NCBI GenBank assembly: GCA_037976565.1
Contig: CP137674.1
Span: 2,786,762 to 2,850,761, forward strand
Direction: 5' to 3'
Source: Mesocentrotus franciscanus
Lineage: Eukaryota; Echinodermata; Echinoidea; Camarodonta; Strongylocentrotidae
DNA length: 64,000 nucleotides
In this document: piece after piece, positions 38,101 through 46,275 of the stretch
Layout of the letters: the number at the start of each line of letters is the position of its first letter
Numbering within the stretch: the stretch's first letter is position 1
Notes under the pieces: model-generated
The model's database searches: none
The model's input: only the letters and a program-made list of their open reading frames with translations
What the model was told of the DNA's origin: nothing
Position numbers and translations under genes: made by a program

Positions 38101-40364
38101 TTGAATCATGATCAGTATTGATGTCTATTACGCTGCTTTCTTTATCAAAATACTAGAGAACTTTTGATATGTGGATCACTGAGTCCTAAAAGCAGCCGAA
38201 TGTATCTTCCGTCGACACAAGATTAATTCGTTTATTCCTTCTTTATTTCGACAGGTGTACAAAAAAGGGTTGTTACGCATGTATTGCCTTATTTACTCAG
38301 ACAGTACGCTAGGGGTTCTGAATGATAGACGCTTACTAAGTGCAGAGGCACACTTACCGATAAACATACGAACATAATTACATTCACGATCACGGCTGAG
38401 GGCTATGTTTTAGGGTGCATAATATAATGAGAAGGTAAAGGGAAAGTAGATGGATGTAATCATATCCCACATTCCGAGAATCTTGCAACATGATTGGTCA
38501 AAGTGATGTCACGTGATGAAACCTATCTATATGCGGTGCAGCGGAGGAGGTGAAAAATAGTCCTATTGGGAACCCACTTTTTTGTCAGGACTTGAAAGAA
38601 AAGACATGATATACGTACAAGTTAAGTGCCAAGGGCAAAGGTTTTGTTATATATATGTATGCATGCATGTGGCTAAGGTTAGACATTTAAATCTGTCAAT
38701 CAGGCCTCTTACCGACCCGGTATTTAAACACTCATTTTACTACTAATTAGCAAATTGTAGGCGTGTGTATATGCATGTTGGTGTATAATGTAGGTCACAA
38801 ACAATGTATTTCATATTTTGTCAATATGGGATACAAGATATAAATAACTTGTTTTACTCAATCAATGGGACAAACTTTCCTCGCCTCGATGATATCGGGA
38901 GCTACAGATCAGGGGCGTTTCATCAACATTCGTCCGCCGACAACTGTCAGCGCTGACTAAATTTGACCAATCAGAGGCCTGGGAAATACAGTAGTCGGTG
39001 ACAATAAATTTGTCGGTGAAAATGATATTAGAAAACCACCGACTAATTGTTTCATGAAACGCCCCCCTGCTCTCGTCAACGGCTGGGTAAAAAGTCCCGA
39101 AATCACTAGAACAAAAGTTCCAACTCCCGAGTAGCCGGAGATTTCTTAATATGATCAGGACAGACCTCTCTAAATAACCTTACAGACTAATTTGGACAGA
39201 ATTTAGAAAGTTGGTTACGAGAATTTAGTACCTTATCAAACTAGTTTGTATTTGTTTAGTGCCGAAAAATACTGCTACACTGGTAAATTGATTATATATG
39301 TACTATCGTCACATATAGATGAAAGTGGTGAATATGTTTGTTTTAAGATTCTTTTATTACTTCCGATTTCTCAAGAACATGTAAAAAATTAAGGTTATGT
39401 ATGACATAAACAAGAATATACCGAAACATGAATCATACATGCAAACTTATATGATATAACAATGATTGTAAAATAAAATGAACGATTAACATAACATGAA
39501 ATCAACATAACATTAAAAATAAAAATAAACATAATTAATCACGTTTGTATTTAATGGAAGTTTATTACAATATAAACAAAGAGGGAAAGCGGGAAAAGTA
39601 ACAGAAATAAAAGAAGTACCCTCTTACTCCCCCAAAAAAAAAAAAATGCGGGTCTTGCTTCGTTTTTATCTACAATTTAAGACAAATGAATGTTGATGTT
39701 ATTTGCACACTTTACTCCCCCAATACAGATTGGAATCTAAGATTATTAGGTGGTTTATATAACGAGATAAAAACCTTTAGATATCCTTGAAAAGAAATTG
39801 TATTGTTTTGAAAATGAAGAGGGAATTACAAACGGGAACAATATTTTTTACTGGAAAGCTGAGAAGATTCATGGTTGAGAATCTTCTTTCATCTCTAGAT
39901 GCTGATTATACACGCATTGACTGAAAGCTGGACATTTTGATTGAAAGACCCGTCAAGTCACACTACCAATCAATATGGAATGGTCGTAACCTTTCTACTA
40001 AACTTTCAATGTAAAACCAAAATAAGTGGCAATCAGTCGCAGATTCGACGGCTCATCATAGCAATTCATCGGTATATCATCGCCTTGCGGTCATCATGAT
40101 TTCTTCACCTTCTTCATAATGAATATGCATATCTTTTATTGTTTTTCCAGACCGTAGAGTTACAGCAAACCTACTATCATTTTACCGCTGTACATCAGTA
40201 CAAAATGCAACGGTCCTGAAAACTGGCGCTCTCATATACATGTAAGCCACAATAAATGCATTTGTATGTTTCCATGTATAAAATATGGTACTTTCAAAGT
40301 TTGTTGACGTAGTCTAAGGTCGCATAATACGTTTATCATGTTTATGTGTATAAATTATGCCTAG

Positions 40365-40412
<48 letters not shown>

Positions 40413-41897
40413 ATGGAACTTACTATAGCAGAATTTCTTGATCAAAAAGAATAAAATCAACCATCTAGCCTGCAGACCTGTTAAGCTGTAATTTATATCT
40501 GTACATCCGTGATATATTCACAGCTGATTATACTTTTTATATCATACAATTAGGTACGTATGGGAAACACTGTTAAGAATATGATAACCATTTCGGGCTT
40601 GTAAACTGTTTGAAATGAAGTTCGCTTTGTTTTGTTCAAAATTCGTCCTTCATGCTGCTTTCTTTATCAAAATACTAGAAAACTTTTGATATGTGGATCA
40701 CTGAGTCCTAAAAGCAGCCGAATGTATCTTCCGTCGACACAAGATAAATTCGTTAACTCCTTGTTTGTTTCAACAGATTAGCAAAAAGGGTGTTACGCAT
40801 GGATTGCCTTATTTACTCAGACAGTACGCTAGGGGTTCTGAATGATAGACGCTTACTAAGTGCAGAGGCACATTTACAGATGTACATACGAACATAATTA
40901 CATTCACGATCACGGCTGAGGGCTATTTTTTAGGGTGATTAATATATAGAGAAGGTAAAGGGAAATGGAGATGGATGTAATCATATCCCACATTCCGAAA
41001 ATCCAACATGATTGGTCAAAGCGAGGTCACGTGATGAAAGATAGATCACCTATCTATATGCGGTGCAGCGGAGGAGGTGAGAAATAGTCCTTTGGGGAAC
41101 CCATTTTTTGTCAAGGCTGGAAAGAATATGATTTTCGTTTCACTTATGCCGCATAGACACGATTGACGCACATGAAAAGTGTCATGGGCAAAGGTTATTT
41201 TTAAGTATAAAATATGTGTGATTAGACATTTAAATCAGGATCAGGATTTAGATCAGGCCTTATACTAAAGCGGTTTCTAAATCACTCAGTTTTCTACTAA
41301 TTAACTCAGAACATAGGTGCGTAAAATGTAGGTTACCAAAATTTGAATGTTACAAATGTTGTCGACATGTGATACAAGATATAAATGACTTGCTTTACTC
41401 GATCAACGGGGGGCTAACATTCATCGCCTCAACGGCTTCGGGAGCTACAGATCTGCTCTCGTCAGCTCAGGAAGCAGTCCCAAAATCACCTGGGCGTTAC
41501 TAGTTGATTTTTCATTGCTGAAATAATGCTATACGGGTGAATGTATTATTAATGTAATATAGCCACATATACATGAATGTGGTGTTTATGTTCGTGTTGA
41601 GATTCTTTTATCAATTCTATTTTCGAAAGAACATCTAAACGATAATCAAAGTTACGTATGACATCAACAAGATGATCCACATGCATGAATCATACATGCA
41701 AACTTATATAATATAACAATGATTGTAGAATTAAATGGAAGATTAACATTAAGTGAAATCAACATAAAATTAAACATAAAACAATTAACATAATTAAACA
41801 CATTGGTATTTAATGGAAATTTATTAAAACATTAAAAAAGAGGAAAATAAGTATTAAAAAAAAAAAAATGAAAGAACTACCCTCCCAACGCCCCCCC

Positions 41898-41928
<31 letters not shown>

Positions 41929-44641
41929 TGCAGGATATCTACAACTTAAAATACGGAATTGCTATGTTTGTTTCTTTGTTTTATTTTTTTCTGCATTAAT
42001 TTTCAACATAATAGAAAGTAATATACAAACTAGGTACATGTATATTGTTAACAAAAGTTAAAATACATATAAAATCATATCATAATATAAATCAATTAAA
42101 TAATTATACCTTTCAAAAAACACACAGTAGACAAATCATTTCAAAATTGAAAAATGCAGGAGACCACCATTTATTAAAATATAAACAAAGAGGGAAAGCG
42201 GGAAAAGTAACAGAAATAAAAGGAGTACCCTCTTACTCCCCCAAAAAAAAATGCGGGTCTTACTTCGTTTTTTATCTACAATTTAAGACAAATGAATGTT
42301 GATGTTATTTGCACACTTTACTCCCCCAATACAGATTGCAATCTATGATTATTAGGTGGTTTATATAACGAGATAAAAACCTTCAGATATCCTTGAAAAG
42401 AAGTTGTATTGTTTTGAAAATGAAGAGTAAATTAGAAACGGGAACAATAATCTTTACTGGAAAGCGGAGAGGATGCATTGTTGAGAATGCAGTCTTCTTT
42501 CAGCTCGAGATGTTGATTATACACGCATTGACAGAAAGCTGGACATTTTGATTGAAAGACCCGTCAAGTCACATTACCAATCAATATGGAATGGTCGTAA
42601 CCTTTCTACTAAACTTTCATTGCAAAATCAAAAGAGGGGCAATCAGTGCGATTTGACCACTCATCATAGAAAAATCAATATGACATCGCCTTGCGGTTAT
42701 CATGAGATCTTCACTTTCCTCATAGTGAATATGCATATCCTTTATTGTTTTTCCAGACAATGCAATCACAGCAAACCTGTTGTTAATTTACCTCTGTGCA
42801 TCAATGCAAAATGCAACGGTCTTGAGAACGGCGCTCTCATAATTATACTATAGCCGACAATATATACCCTTTTACGTGTCCATATATTTAACAAAATGTG
42901 AGGTAGGACCTATTCAAGCTGTCCAATCGTACCTGATTGTTAAACTTTCTCTCACCAGGTATGATACACTTGTAATTGAAACATTGCGTAGATATATTAG
43001 TTCTCTGAATGTTTCTTAATAATATTTATTTTACTTTATCTGAAACAGCCTGTACGTACGATCCCTCATCACTCAAATTAGATGCAGCTCCGACAGATAG
43101 ATAAATTTGATTTCTATTTGGTGGAGCGTGAACACTGTCTAACAAACCAAGCTAATGAGACGTACATCGCGGATGATATCCAGGCCATGTGAACACTATG
43201 GAGACAATGTCATTATCAAAACAATTCACACGTCATCAAACAAATCTATAGCACGTTCCTTCGTGCCATGATAATAAGAACTGAATATGGCATTGATAAG
43301 CAGAGGATGGATGAGTGATGGGAGGCGTTTTATTTCTACACGTTGACTAGATAAATAATATGCCTTTCTGGATGCAGGTATGTATCATATTTTGGTAAAG
43401 GACTTGATATTGCCATGACCATTGTGCTCTTCAATGGAACAAAGAATATTATTCATAACAATGGAAAATATAAGCTTTAAAACATGTCATGCATTTATTC
43501 CACTACATGTGTTTTAGGACATTTCCTTCCATACTTTAAGTTAATGTTTAAAACCCGTGTTTAACAAAGGCTTTTGCATATATTCCACTACATGTGTTTG
43601 TGAAAATATCTAATATTTTGTATAAAAACCCTCTTTCAATAGGCATGTGAGCGTTGGCACATCTTTGTATCACAGAACCTATTTGTATCATACATCTTTT
43701 TTAAATTGTATATCTCCTGTGCATATGTGCGCGTGATTGCGTGCGTGTTTGTGTGATGCGTGTGCGTGTGTGTGTGTGTGTGGATTGAGCAGCTTTTTCG
43801 TTATTTTGAACTTTGTTTCATTTACTAATTAATTTATTTATTTCTGACATTTACACGGGGGTAGCACACTAATACTGGTGGTCTTCCATGAGGCAGTGTT
43901 TGGTAACAACAAAGTACAATAATAGTCATGGATATTAACAGTTAACAGAACAAAAACAGAAGAAGATAAGCATATGCAAGTAACTATGCTGGAATTGAAT
44001 ATAAAATAAAATATTTTTCCTAAATAAATCGTTACGTCATTGCAAATATATCATAATACTCAAATTTTTGGTTGTCAAACCTAAATCTTAACCAGAATAT
44101 TTCTTATACAGTGGATAGGAGTATATGAGTACATAATTGTTCTATTCTGCAGCGTTCTACCGATCTCACACTCAGTAAAAAGAAAAATAGAATCAAAGAC
44201 ACTAATGTCCCTTAACAATAGAGCCGATCTTTAATCTGGCAAAGTACATTGTGAAAAAAGGGTTTAATTATTATGAGCGAGTAGCATCTTCATCTTGCAT
44301 AGGAATATACAAACAAAAATGATATACAATGATAGTTTGAACACAAACGATTGCTTCGATAAGCAACATGAAATATATAATTGATATTAAAGTGGATTCA
44401 TAAGAGTAGAATATTAACGTTTGTATAAAACATTTCCAGATGTATATTAATCATTCCGCATACATGACACATATATTAATAGTATGTTAAAATTGCCAAA
44501 TGTTTAGTAACTGTCTTAGAGGGAAAAAAAAAGAAAGCAAGAACATTATAGGAATATGTAGAGAATATGAAGTTAAAAAGTAGACTTACCCTCGTATGAA
44601 AGCAATAGTAATATGGCAATTTTGAAGATAAGCGTCTCCAT
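17285..44641 (-). CDS. nAChR-type Cys-loop receptor subunit, gene A (nine exons)
   Basis: This is a subunit of a pentameric ligand-gated cation channel in the plasma membrane. Nine phase-compatible exons (44641-44590, 26559-26414, 26029-25985, 25545-25436, 24182-23980, 21909-21777, 21317-21124, 19213-18947, 17595-17285) give 486 aa. Residues 1-17 are a signal peptide. An N-glycosylation sequon NES is in exon 2. The Cys-loop is Cys152 to Cys166 with 13 residues between, including FPFD, and loop-B Trp173 is kept. TM1 is at about 234-256, TM2 261-284 ([20 protein letters not shown]), TM3 297-318 and TM4 462-486. The Glu-Lys before TM2 and the hydrophobic 9' Leu indicate a cation channel. The loop-C vicinal cysteines of alpha subunits are absent, so it is a non-alpha-type or divergent subunit. 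The 45- and 110-nt exons are hallmark nAChR exon sizes. Exon 1 is assigned by phase and signal peptide only, across an 18-kb intron. Confidence 0.88.
17937..18141. repeat. Purine-rich tract behind a hAT MITE end
   Basis: The left end CAGTGGCGGATCCAGG (17936) matches the termini of the hAT-like MITEs at 52587 and 18612. A 130-bp run of nearly pure A and G follows. The expected inverted end is at best degenerate (GGGCTGCCAAGTG near 18129-18141), with no clear target duplication. The long open frames read across it on the minus strand are compositional artefacts. Confidence 0.5.
18215..18815. repeat. Three tandem copies of a unit of about 120-190 bp
   Basis: AGACGTTATCATG, GGTCTCCATTGTG-TAGTA and GATGCCAGGAAAACATCA occur three times (from about 18230, 18366 and 18562). 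The third copy is split by the MITE at 18612-18760. The copies include ATCGCCTCGCC-type GC-richer linkers. They lie in intron 8 of receptor A. Confidence 0.8.
18612..18760. mobile_element. hAT-like MITE with perfect 8-bp target duplication
   Basis: The element begins CAGTGGCGTATCCA and ends GGATCCTCCTCTG. It is flanked by AGTAGATG at 18604-18611 and again at 18761-18768. An 8-bp duplication with CAG-type ends is the hAT signature. It interrupts the third copy of a tandem repeat, which proves insertion. Confidence 0.88.
18947..19213 (-). CDS. Receptor A exon 8: TM3 and cytoplasmic loop
   Basis: It is 267 nt between a TTATTTAG acceptor and a GTAAAT donor. It encodes TM3 ([20 protein letters not shown]), the conserved NLHHRGP turn, and a basic amphipathic stretch [17 protein letters not shown]. 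The equivalent exon in gene B is 9 nt shorter, in the variable loop. Confidence 0.9.
19683..20925. mobile_element. TIR element built of seven 151-bp tandem repeats
   Basis: The outer ends ATGCCTCCGC (19685) and GCGGAGGCAT (about 20910-20919) are inverted repeats. Inside, a unit of about 151 bp (CTCGTGACCCCAAAATCTAA anchor ending near 19850, 20000, 20144, 20295, 20445, 20596, 20747) is repeated seven times. It is followed by an (ACGT)n(ACGG)n microsatellite and a short 3' domain. The architecture resembles tandem-repeat-bearing non-autonomous elements such as the bivalve pearl type. It sits in intron 7 of receptor A. Confidence 0.82.
21124..21317 (-). CDS. Receptor A exon 7: TM1 and TM2
   Basis: It is 194 nt, entering phase 2 and leaving phase 1. 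It encodes [19 protein letters not shown] (TM1, with the conserved Pro), then [20 protein letters not shown] (TM2). The TM2 sequence is close to that of alpha7-like receptors. Confidence 0.94.
21777..21909 (-). CDS. Receptor A exon 6: loop C region
   Basis: It is 133 nt between a TTCTCAG acceptor and a GTAAGAAG donor. It encodes [11 protein letters not shown], then [19 protein letters not shown]. Where alpha subunits have YxCC before the YPD motif, this exon has NQQTYPD, so the vicinal cysteine pair is missing. Confidence 0.92.
22045..22070. repeat. (TA)n microsatellite
   Basis: A short TA dinucleotide run in intron 5 of receptor A, flanked by a GTTCAAGGTTCAACGTTCAA triplet repeat at about 22003-22027. 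Confidence 0.85.
22290..22545. repeat. Purine-rich tract
   Basis: About 250 bp with the plus strand dominated by A and G (GGGAGAAGGAGAGAAGG-type). The open frame on the complementary strand is a composition effect. Confidence 0.75.
22560..23345 (-). pseudogene. LINE reverse-transcriptase C-terminal remnant
   Basis: The minus-strand translation gives [14 protein letters not shown] near 23340, then [22 protein letters not shown] sequence near 23200, then [16 protein letters not shown] near 23060. Further pieces are NHYHY near 22760 and [16 protein letters not shown] near 22700. This is the order expected for the thumb and C-terminus of a CR1/L2-like ORF2. Several frames and stops are involved, so it is dead. 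It lies in intron 5 of receptor A. Confidence 0.72.
23425..23905. repeat. Long imperfect (ATC)n microsatellite
   Basis: About 480 bp of CATCATC-, CACCATC- and CATTATC-type triplets directly beside exon 5 of receptor A. Because the period is 3, both strands stay open and give low-complexity frames; none is a gene. Gene B has the same kind of repeat in the same intron (57420-57780). Confidence 0.92.
23980..24182 (-). CDS. Receptor A exon 5: Cys-loop and loop B
   Basis: It is 203 nt from a TTATCTGCAG acceptor to a GTAGCT donor. It encodes the loop-A/E region [16 protein letters not shown], the 13-residue Cys-loop with [11 protein letters not shown], and loop [16 protein letters not shown]. Confidence 0.94.
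24600..24865 (+). mobile_element. LINE 3' end with (AAATC)n tail
   Basis: A non-coding 3' region ends in TGTAAAACTGTAAAAG and a tail of six ATCAA pentamers. This is typical of the 3' terminus of 5'-truncated CR1/L2-like insertions. It is in intron 4 of receptor A, plus orientation. Confidence 0.55.
24870..25192. repeat. GAT-rich minisatellite, 140-bp higher-order unit
   Basis: GAT/GTT-rich sequence in which a 140-bp segment (GATGACGAGTGTGTTCATGC at 24963 and 25103) is repeated about 2.2 times, so a trinucleotide repeat has been reamplified at a higher level. Confidence 0.85.
25198..25310. repeat. Dispersed repeat, copy beside exon 4 (3' side)
   Basis: TGTTCTTCCTGAGGGCCCTGCAGTTAT and the following CACCTGGGTGAACAGT pair with the copy at 25725-25845. 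The two copies flank exon 4 of receptor A. The family is unidentified. Confidence 0.6.
25436..25545 (-). CDS. Receptor A exon 4 (110 nt): loops D-A
   Basis: It encodes [16 protein letters not shown], then [15 protein letters not shown], matching the WTDxxLxW and WxPDIxLYN signatures. The size of 110 nt is the classic nAChR exon size. The donor GTAAGAATG is duplicated 49 bp downstream. Confidence 0.95.
25725..25845. repeat. Dispersed repeat, copy beside exon 4 (5' side)
   Basis: CTGCTCTTCCTGAGGGCCCT, ATTACTCCAGCATTGATGGG and CACCTGGGTCAACAGT match the copy at 25198-25310 with moderate divergence. Confidence 0.6.
25985..26029 (-). CDS. Receptor A exon 3 (45 nt)
   Basis: It is a symmetric phase-0 exon of exactly 45 nt encoding [15 protein letters not shown], the family's DExxQxLxTNVWL signature. 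Acceptor ATTTACAG and donor GTAAGT are canonical. Confidence 0.94.
26414..26559 (-). CDS. Receptor A exon 2: N-terminal helix
   Basis: It is 146 nt from a GCATTCAG acceptor to a GTCAGT donor. It encodes [20 protein letters not shown], then [15 protein letters not shown] and [11 protein letters not shown], the N-terminal helix and first strand. It enters in phase 1 and leaves in phase 0. Confidence 0.9.
26560..30017. other. Intron 1 of receptor A, proximal part
   Basis: No exon was found. A purine-rich stretch (28060-28210), a compound (TA)n(TG)n microsatellite (28232-28320) and a (C)n(CT)n tract (28840-28875) are present. The stretch 27660-27960 is noticeably GC-richer than its surroundings but has no assignable frame. 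Confidence 0.55.
30018..30496. mobile_element. TIR element, about 480 bp
   Basis: TAAAGACCCTGTC (30018-30030) and GACAGGGTCTTTA (30484-30496) are perfect 13-bp inverted ends. The interior is AT-rich without a transposase frame, so the element is non-autonomous. The superfamily is not determined. It lies in receptor A intron 1. Confidence 0.7.
30919..30956. repeat. (CT)n microsatellite
   Basis: A run of CT dinucleotides with occasional CCCT. It explains the low-complexity frames read here on both strands. Confidence 0.85.
32075..32165 (+). mobile_element. SINE 3' fragment with (ATT)n tail
   Basis: GCGCCATGATCGCCTGAGT and GTATAGAAGACATC lead into about ten ATT triplets. This resembles the GCGCTATAGAAAT-(ATT)n end of the full SINE at 50001-50287. 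The tRNA head is not present. Confidence 0.5.
32219..32488. repeat. 30-bp minisatellite, nine units
   Basis: The unit TTTACTACGCACACCACATC plus GTCATACACA is repeated nine times with only C/T and A/G changes. Since 30 is a multiple of 3, both strands carry long repetitive open frames (period [10 protein letters not shown] on plus, [10 protein letters not shown] on minus). These are properties of the repeat and not evidence for a gene. It is in receptor A intron 1. Confidence 0.93.
33660..34110. repeat. Polypurine tract of about 450 bp
   Basis: The plus strand is almost entirely A and G (GAGAGAGG, GGAAGGGAGAG). The complementary strand gives a 170-codon Ser/Leu/Pro frame that is purely compositional. 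Such long mirror-like purine runs can form triplex DNA. Confidence 0.88.
34111..35035. other. Intron 1 of receptor A, no feature seen
   Basis: AT-rich sequence without an exon, a recognisable element or a strong repeat. A short inverted motif around TGAATCAATCGCAACT (34930) and AGTTGCGATTAATTTCAATC (34980) forms a weak hairpin. Confidence 0.45.
35036..35230 (-). mobile_element. LINE-like 3' end, minus strand
   Basis: Three copies of GGTTTCAA (35042-35067) are followed by TTTATTTAATATAACAACAT. This reads on the minus strand as the short-repeat tail of a 3' LINE terminus. The coding part is not visible. Confidence 0.4.
35231..37094. other. Intron 1 of receptor A, unassigned sequence
   Basis: No exon was recognised. 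The stretch 35460-35760 is less AT-rich and ends with an AATAAA, and 35765-36120 contains GC-rich GGGGGAATCGTGCCCC-type pieces. Both could be unrecognised element fragments. Nothing more can be supported. Confidence 0.4.
37095..37290 (-). mobile_element. tRNA-derived SINE, minus strand
   Basis: The minus strand shows a tRNA-like head (GTTCGGGTGGTTTAATCACT) with B box GGGTTCGAGCC (37239-37229), and at the far end an (AAT)n tail beside ACTATAAGCGCTTTGG. It is a SINE of the same general design as the one at 50001-50287. Confidence 0.7.
37928..38077. mobile_element. GTTTCAT-type MITE, second copy
   Basis: GGGGCCCATTTCATAAAACTT and the mirrored ACTTTTATGAAACAGGGTCC bound an interior nearly identical to the element at 6609-6757 (CTCTCAGCCAATCAGATGCC, GTAGCTTATAACAGTAGC). 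The first has about a dozen more bases near its left end. Confidence 0.85.
38484..38605. promoter_or_regulatory. Promoter-like conserved block (tentative), copy 1
   Basis: ATTGGTCAAAG (inverted CCAAT box), ATGTCACGTGATG (CRE/E-box overlap) and CTATCTATATGCGG lie within 60 bp. They are followed by GCAGCGGAGGAGGTG. The same order is kept in copy 2 at 41007-41125. No exon could be tied to it. Confidence 0.3.
38930..39066. mobile_element. GTTTCAT-type MITE, third lineage
   Basis: AGGGGCGTTTCATCAACATT and the mirrored TTGTTTCATGAAACGCCCCCC are the ends. The interior (CCGCCGACAACTGTCAGC, TCGGTGAAAATG) differs from the copies at 6609 and 37928. It interrupts copy 1 of the large duplication and is missing from copy 2. 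Confidence 0.75.
40372..40411. repeat. (TC)n microsatellite
   Basis: About 19 CT dinucleotides between the two copies of the large duplication. Confidence 0.95.
40648..42900. repeat. Large tandem duplication, copy 2
   Basis: Counterpart of 38127-40285 at an offset of about 2.5 kb. It contains an additional internal duplication: AAAGAGG-AAA followed by AGTACCCTC-CTCCCCC appears near 41835-41890 and again near 42183-42250, against once in copy 1 near 39580-39640. Confidence 0.88.
41007..41125. promoter_or_regulatory. Promoter-like conserved block (tentative), copy 2
   Basis: It has ATTGGTCAAAGCGAGGTCAC, GTGATGAAAG and CTATCTATATGCGGTGCAGC in the same order as 38484-38605. The CRE-like core is changed to GAGGTCACGTGATG. 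Confidence 0.28.
42893..43110. repeat. Diverged repeat, pair with 45265-45450
   Basis: CCTATTCAAGCTGT, then CACCAGGTATG and CATTGCGTAGAT, and an AGATAAATTTGA end match 45265-45450 in the same order. The pair flanks exon 1 of receptor A. No coding frame is shared. Confidence 0.6.
43111..44589. other. Intron 1 of receptor A next to exon 1
   Basis: A (GT)n tract lies at 43725-43780 and a possible LINE 3' fragment at about 43850-44200 (ACACGGGGGTAGCACAC and AATCTTAACCAGAATATTTC). No exon is seen. Confidence 0.45.
44590..44641 (-). CDS. Receptor A exon 1: signal peptide (assigned by phase)
   Basis: The minus-strand ATG at 44641 opens [17 protein letters not shown] plus one base, then a GTAAGT donor. 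The phase (one base) fits the two-base start of exon 2 at 26559, making a Gly codon. It is the only signal-peptide-plus-donor candidate seen between 26.6 and 51 kb. It could instead belong to another gene lost or hidden in the interval. Confidence 0.65.
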
Positions 44642-44868
44642 GGTGAACTGTTGGTATAAGTCAACCGGTTGATGTTTAGATGTGATATCTTAAGATGGAA
44701 GGTCCCCTGTTTCAGTTCTGAAATGGTTTTAATGGATTAATCCAAGATAAACTATTCGGATGAAGTCAGGAACTTCAATGCACGCTAGGTGGTCCACGTA
44801 GAGGCATTATATCTCATGTCCTCGCGATCGTCGTATGGTGCAAAAGCCGGGATGTCACGCGCGCGCAC

Positions 44869-44878
44869 TAAATAAATA
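44869..44878 (-). promoter_or_regulatory. Possible TATA element upstream of receptor A exon 1
   Basis: The minus strand reads TATTTATTTA about 230 nt upstream of the ATG at 44641, next to a short CpG-rich GCGCGCGCGTGACATC stretch that includes a CRE-like TGACATC. This is suggestive only. Confidence 0.25.
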
Positions 44879-45119
44879 CAACATGCACGATGCAGAGCCC
44901 ACCAACCGATGGCGTTAGTACGTGACGAGTCTATCCGTGCATGAAAAATTAGGACGTAGAAAATGCGAGAAAATGTAGAGGTAAGGATTATAATCTAAGC
45001 TAGTATAAACCAAATTGTTTTCATTTTCTGGTACTATTATATGTGATGTTTTAAATATACATTAGTCATTATGATCCATTGTGAGCAACAAGGTTTTATA
45101 TTAAAATAGAGAAGGGGCA

Positions 45120-45256
45120 GAGAAATGTTTTTGAAGAGAGAAGAGAGAGGGACAGAGAGCGACATGGGTAGAAGAGAGAATGGAGAGAAAAGAAAGGGAG
45201 AGAGAGGGGGAGGGGGAGAGAGAGATGGAGAGAGAGACAGAGAGAGGGACAGAGAA
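45120..45256. repeat. (GA)n-rich tract
   Basis: AGAGAGGG-type purine repeats between receptor A exon 1 and the long AGT microsatellite. The opposite-strand Ser/Leu frame is an artefact. Confidence 0.85.
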
Positions 45257-45264
45257 AAGAATAT

Positions 45265-45450
45265 GGAGTAGGGCCTATTCAAGCTGTTCGATCGGACCTA
45301 ATTTTTAAACTAATCCCTTTTTTCACTAGGTATGTCACATTTATTGCGTAGATGACTATTTTACTTCATATTGATTTCACCAGCCTACGTCTCCTCCCTA
45401 TAGAAACGTCTCATCTCAAATCAAATGCTCCCACAGTAAGATGAATTTGA
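45265..45450. repeat. Diverged repeat, pair with 42893-43110
   Basis: GGCCTATTCAAGCTGTTCG, CACTAGGTATG and TTGCGTAGATGA correspond in order to the block at 42893-43110. Confidence 0.6.
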
Positions 45451-45464
45451 AAAATATAAGTAGT

Positions 45465-45569
45465 ATTTGTAGTTGTAGTAATGATAGTAGTAGTGAAATG
45501 GCAGTAGCAGTAGTAGTAATAGAAGTAGCAGTAGTAGTAGTAGTAATAGGAGAAGTAGTAGTAGTAGTG

Positions 45570-45620
<51 letters not shown>

Positions 45621-45661
45621 TAGTGGTGGTAGTAGTAGTAGGAATAGTAGTAATAGTAGAG

Positions 45662-45728
<67 letters not shown>

Positions 45729-45778
45729 CAGTAGTAGTAATAGGAGTAGTAGTATAGTAGTAGTAGTAGTAGTCGTAA

Positions 45779-45822
<44 letters not shown>

Positions 45823-45853
45823 ATAGGAGTAGTAGTAGGAATAGTAGTAGGAA

Positions 45854-45894
<41 letters not shown>

Positions 45895-45955
45895 ATAATA
45901 GTAGTAGTTGTAGGAATAGTAGTAGTAGTAGTGATAGCAGTTGTGTTAGTTGTTG
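45465..45955. repeat. Long (AGT)n microsatellite
   Basis: About 490 bp of AGT triplets with occasional AAT, AGC and AGG variants and TATAG phase shifts. It yields homopolymer-like open frames (poly-Val, poly-Thr, poly-Leu) that are not genes. Confidence 0.97.
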
Positions 45956-46079
45956 ATTTGATTTGATTTGAACACAGTATGATATTCACTTGCATTCAAA
46001 TAGTTTTGTGAGTGAAAGTCATCGAAAAATAGTTATAAGTGATGGTATTAAACAATTATTCCCTAGATCATATAAATTT

Positions 46080-46275
46080 ACATCTGTTGGGGTCCATAAG
46101 AAAGCTTTATTTGTATATTAAAAAATAGGTCTCTTAACACGTTTCTAGTTCAAAATTGTCAAAATCTCTGCACCTGTTTTGTATCATGATCAGTCTATTG
46201 TTTTGTTATTTATTTTATCTGTTGTATGTACTTTTTTCTTCTGAAATGCATAATAAATAATAATCATAATAATAG
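46080..46275 (+). mobile_element. LINE-like 3' end with (AATAAT)n tail
   Basis: A T-rich non-coding stretch ends TTCTGAAATGCATAATAAAT followed by AAT-rich repeats, as at 5'-truncated LINE insertions. Assignment rests on tail structure alone. Confidence 0.4.

Larger units (their letters stand above)
38127..40285. repeat. Large tandem duplication, copy 1
   Basis: It begins with TGCTTTCTTTATCAAAATAC and matches 40648-42900 through many blocks: CAGCCGAATGTATCTTCCGT, ACAGTACGCTAGGGGTTCTG, AAGACCCGTCAAGTCACA and GCAACGGTCCTGA. Unlike copy 2, it contains a MITE at 38930-39066. No conserved open frame runs between the copies. Confidence 0.9.

Noticed and set aside
40140..42860. Coding exon after the TTGTTTTTCCAG sites in the two duplicated copies
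   Set aside because: The frames after the acceptor-like sites differ between the copies and close soon, so there is no conserved peptide.
45411..45995. 194-codon open frame over the AGT array
   Set aside because: A pure trinucleotide repeat keeps all frames open on both strands; the peptide is poly-Thr/poly-Leu/poly-Tyr with no other signal.
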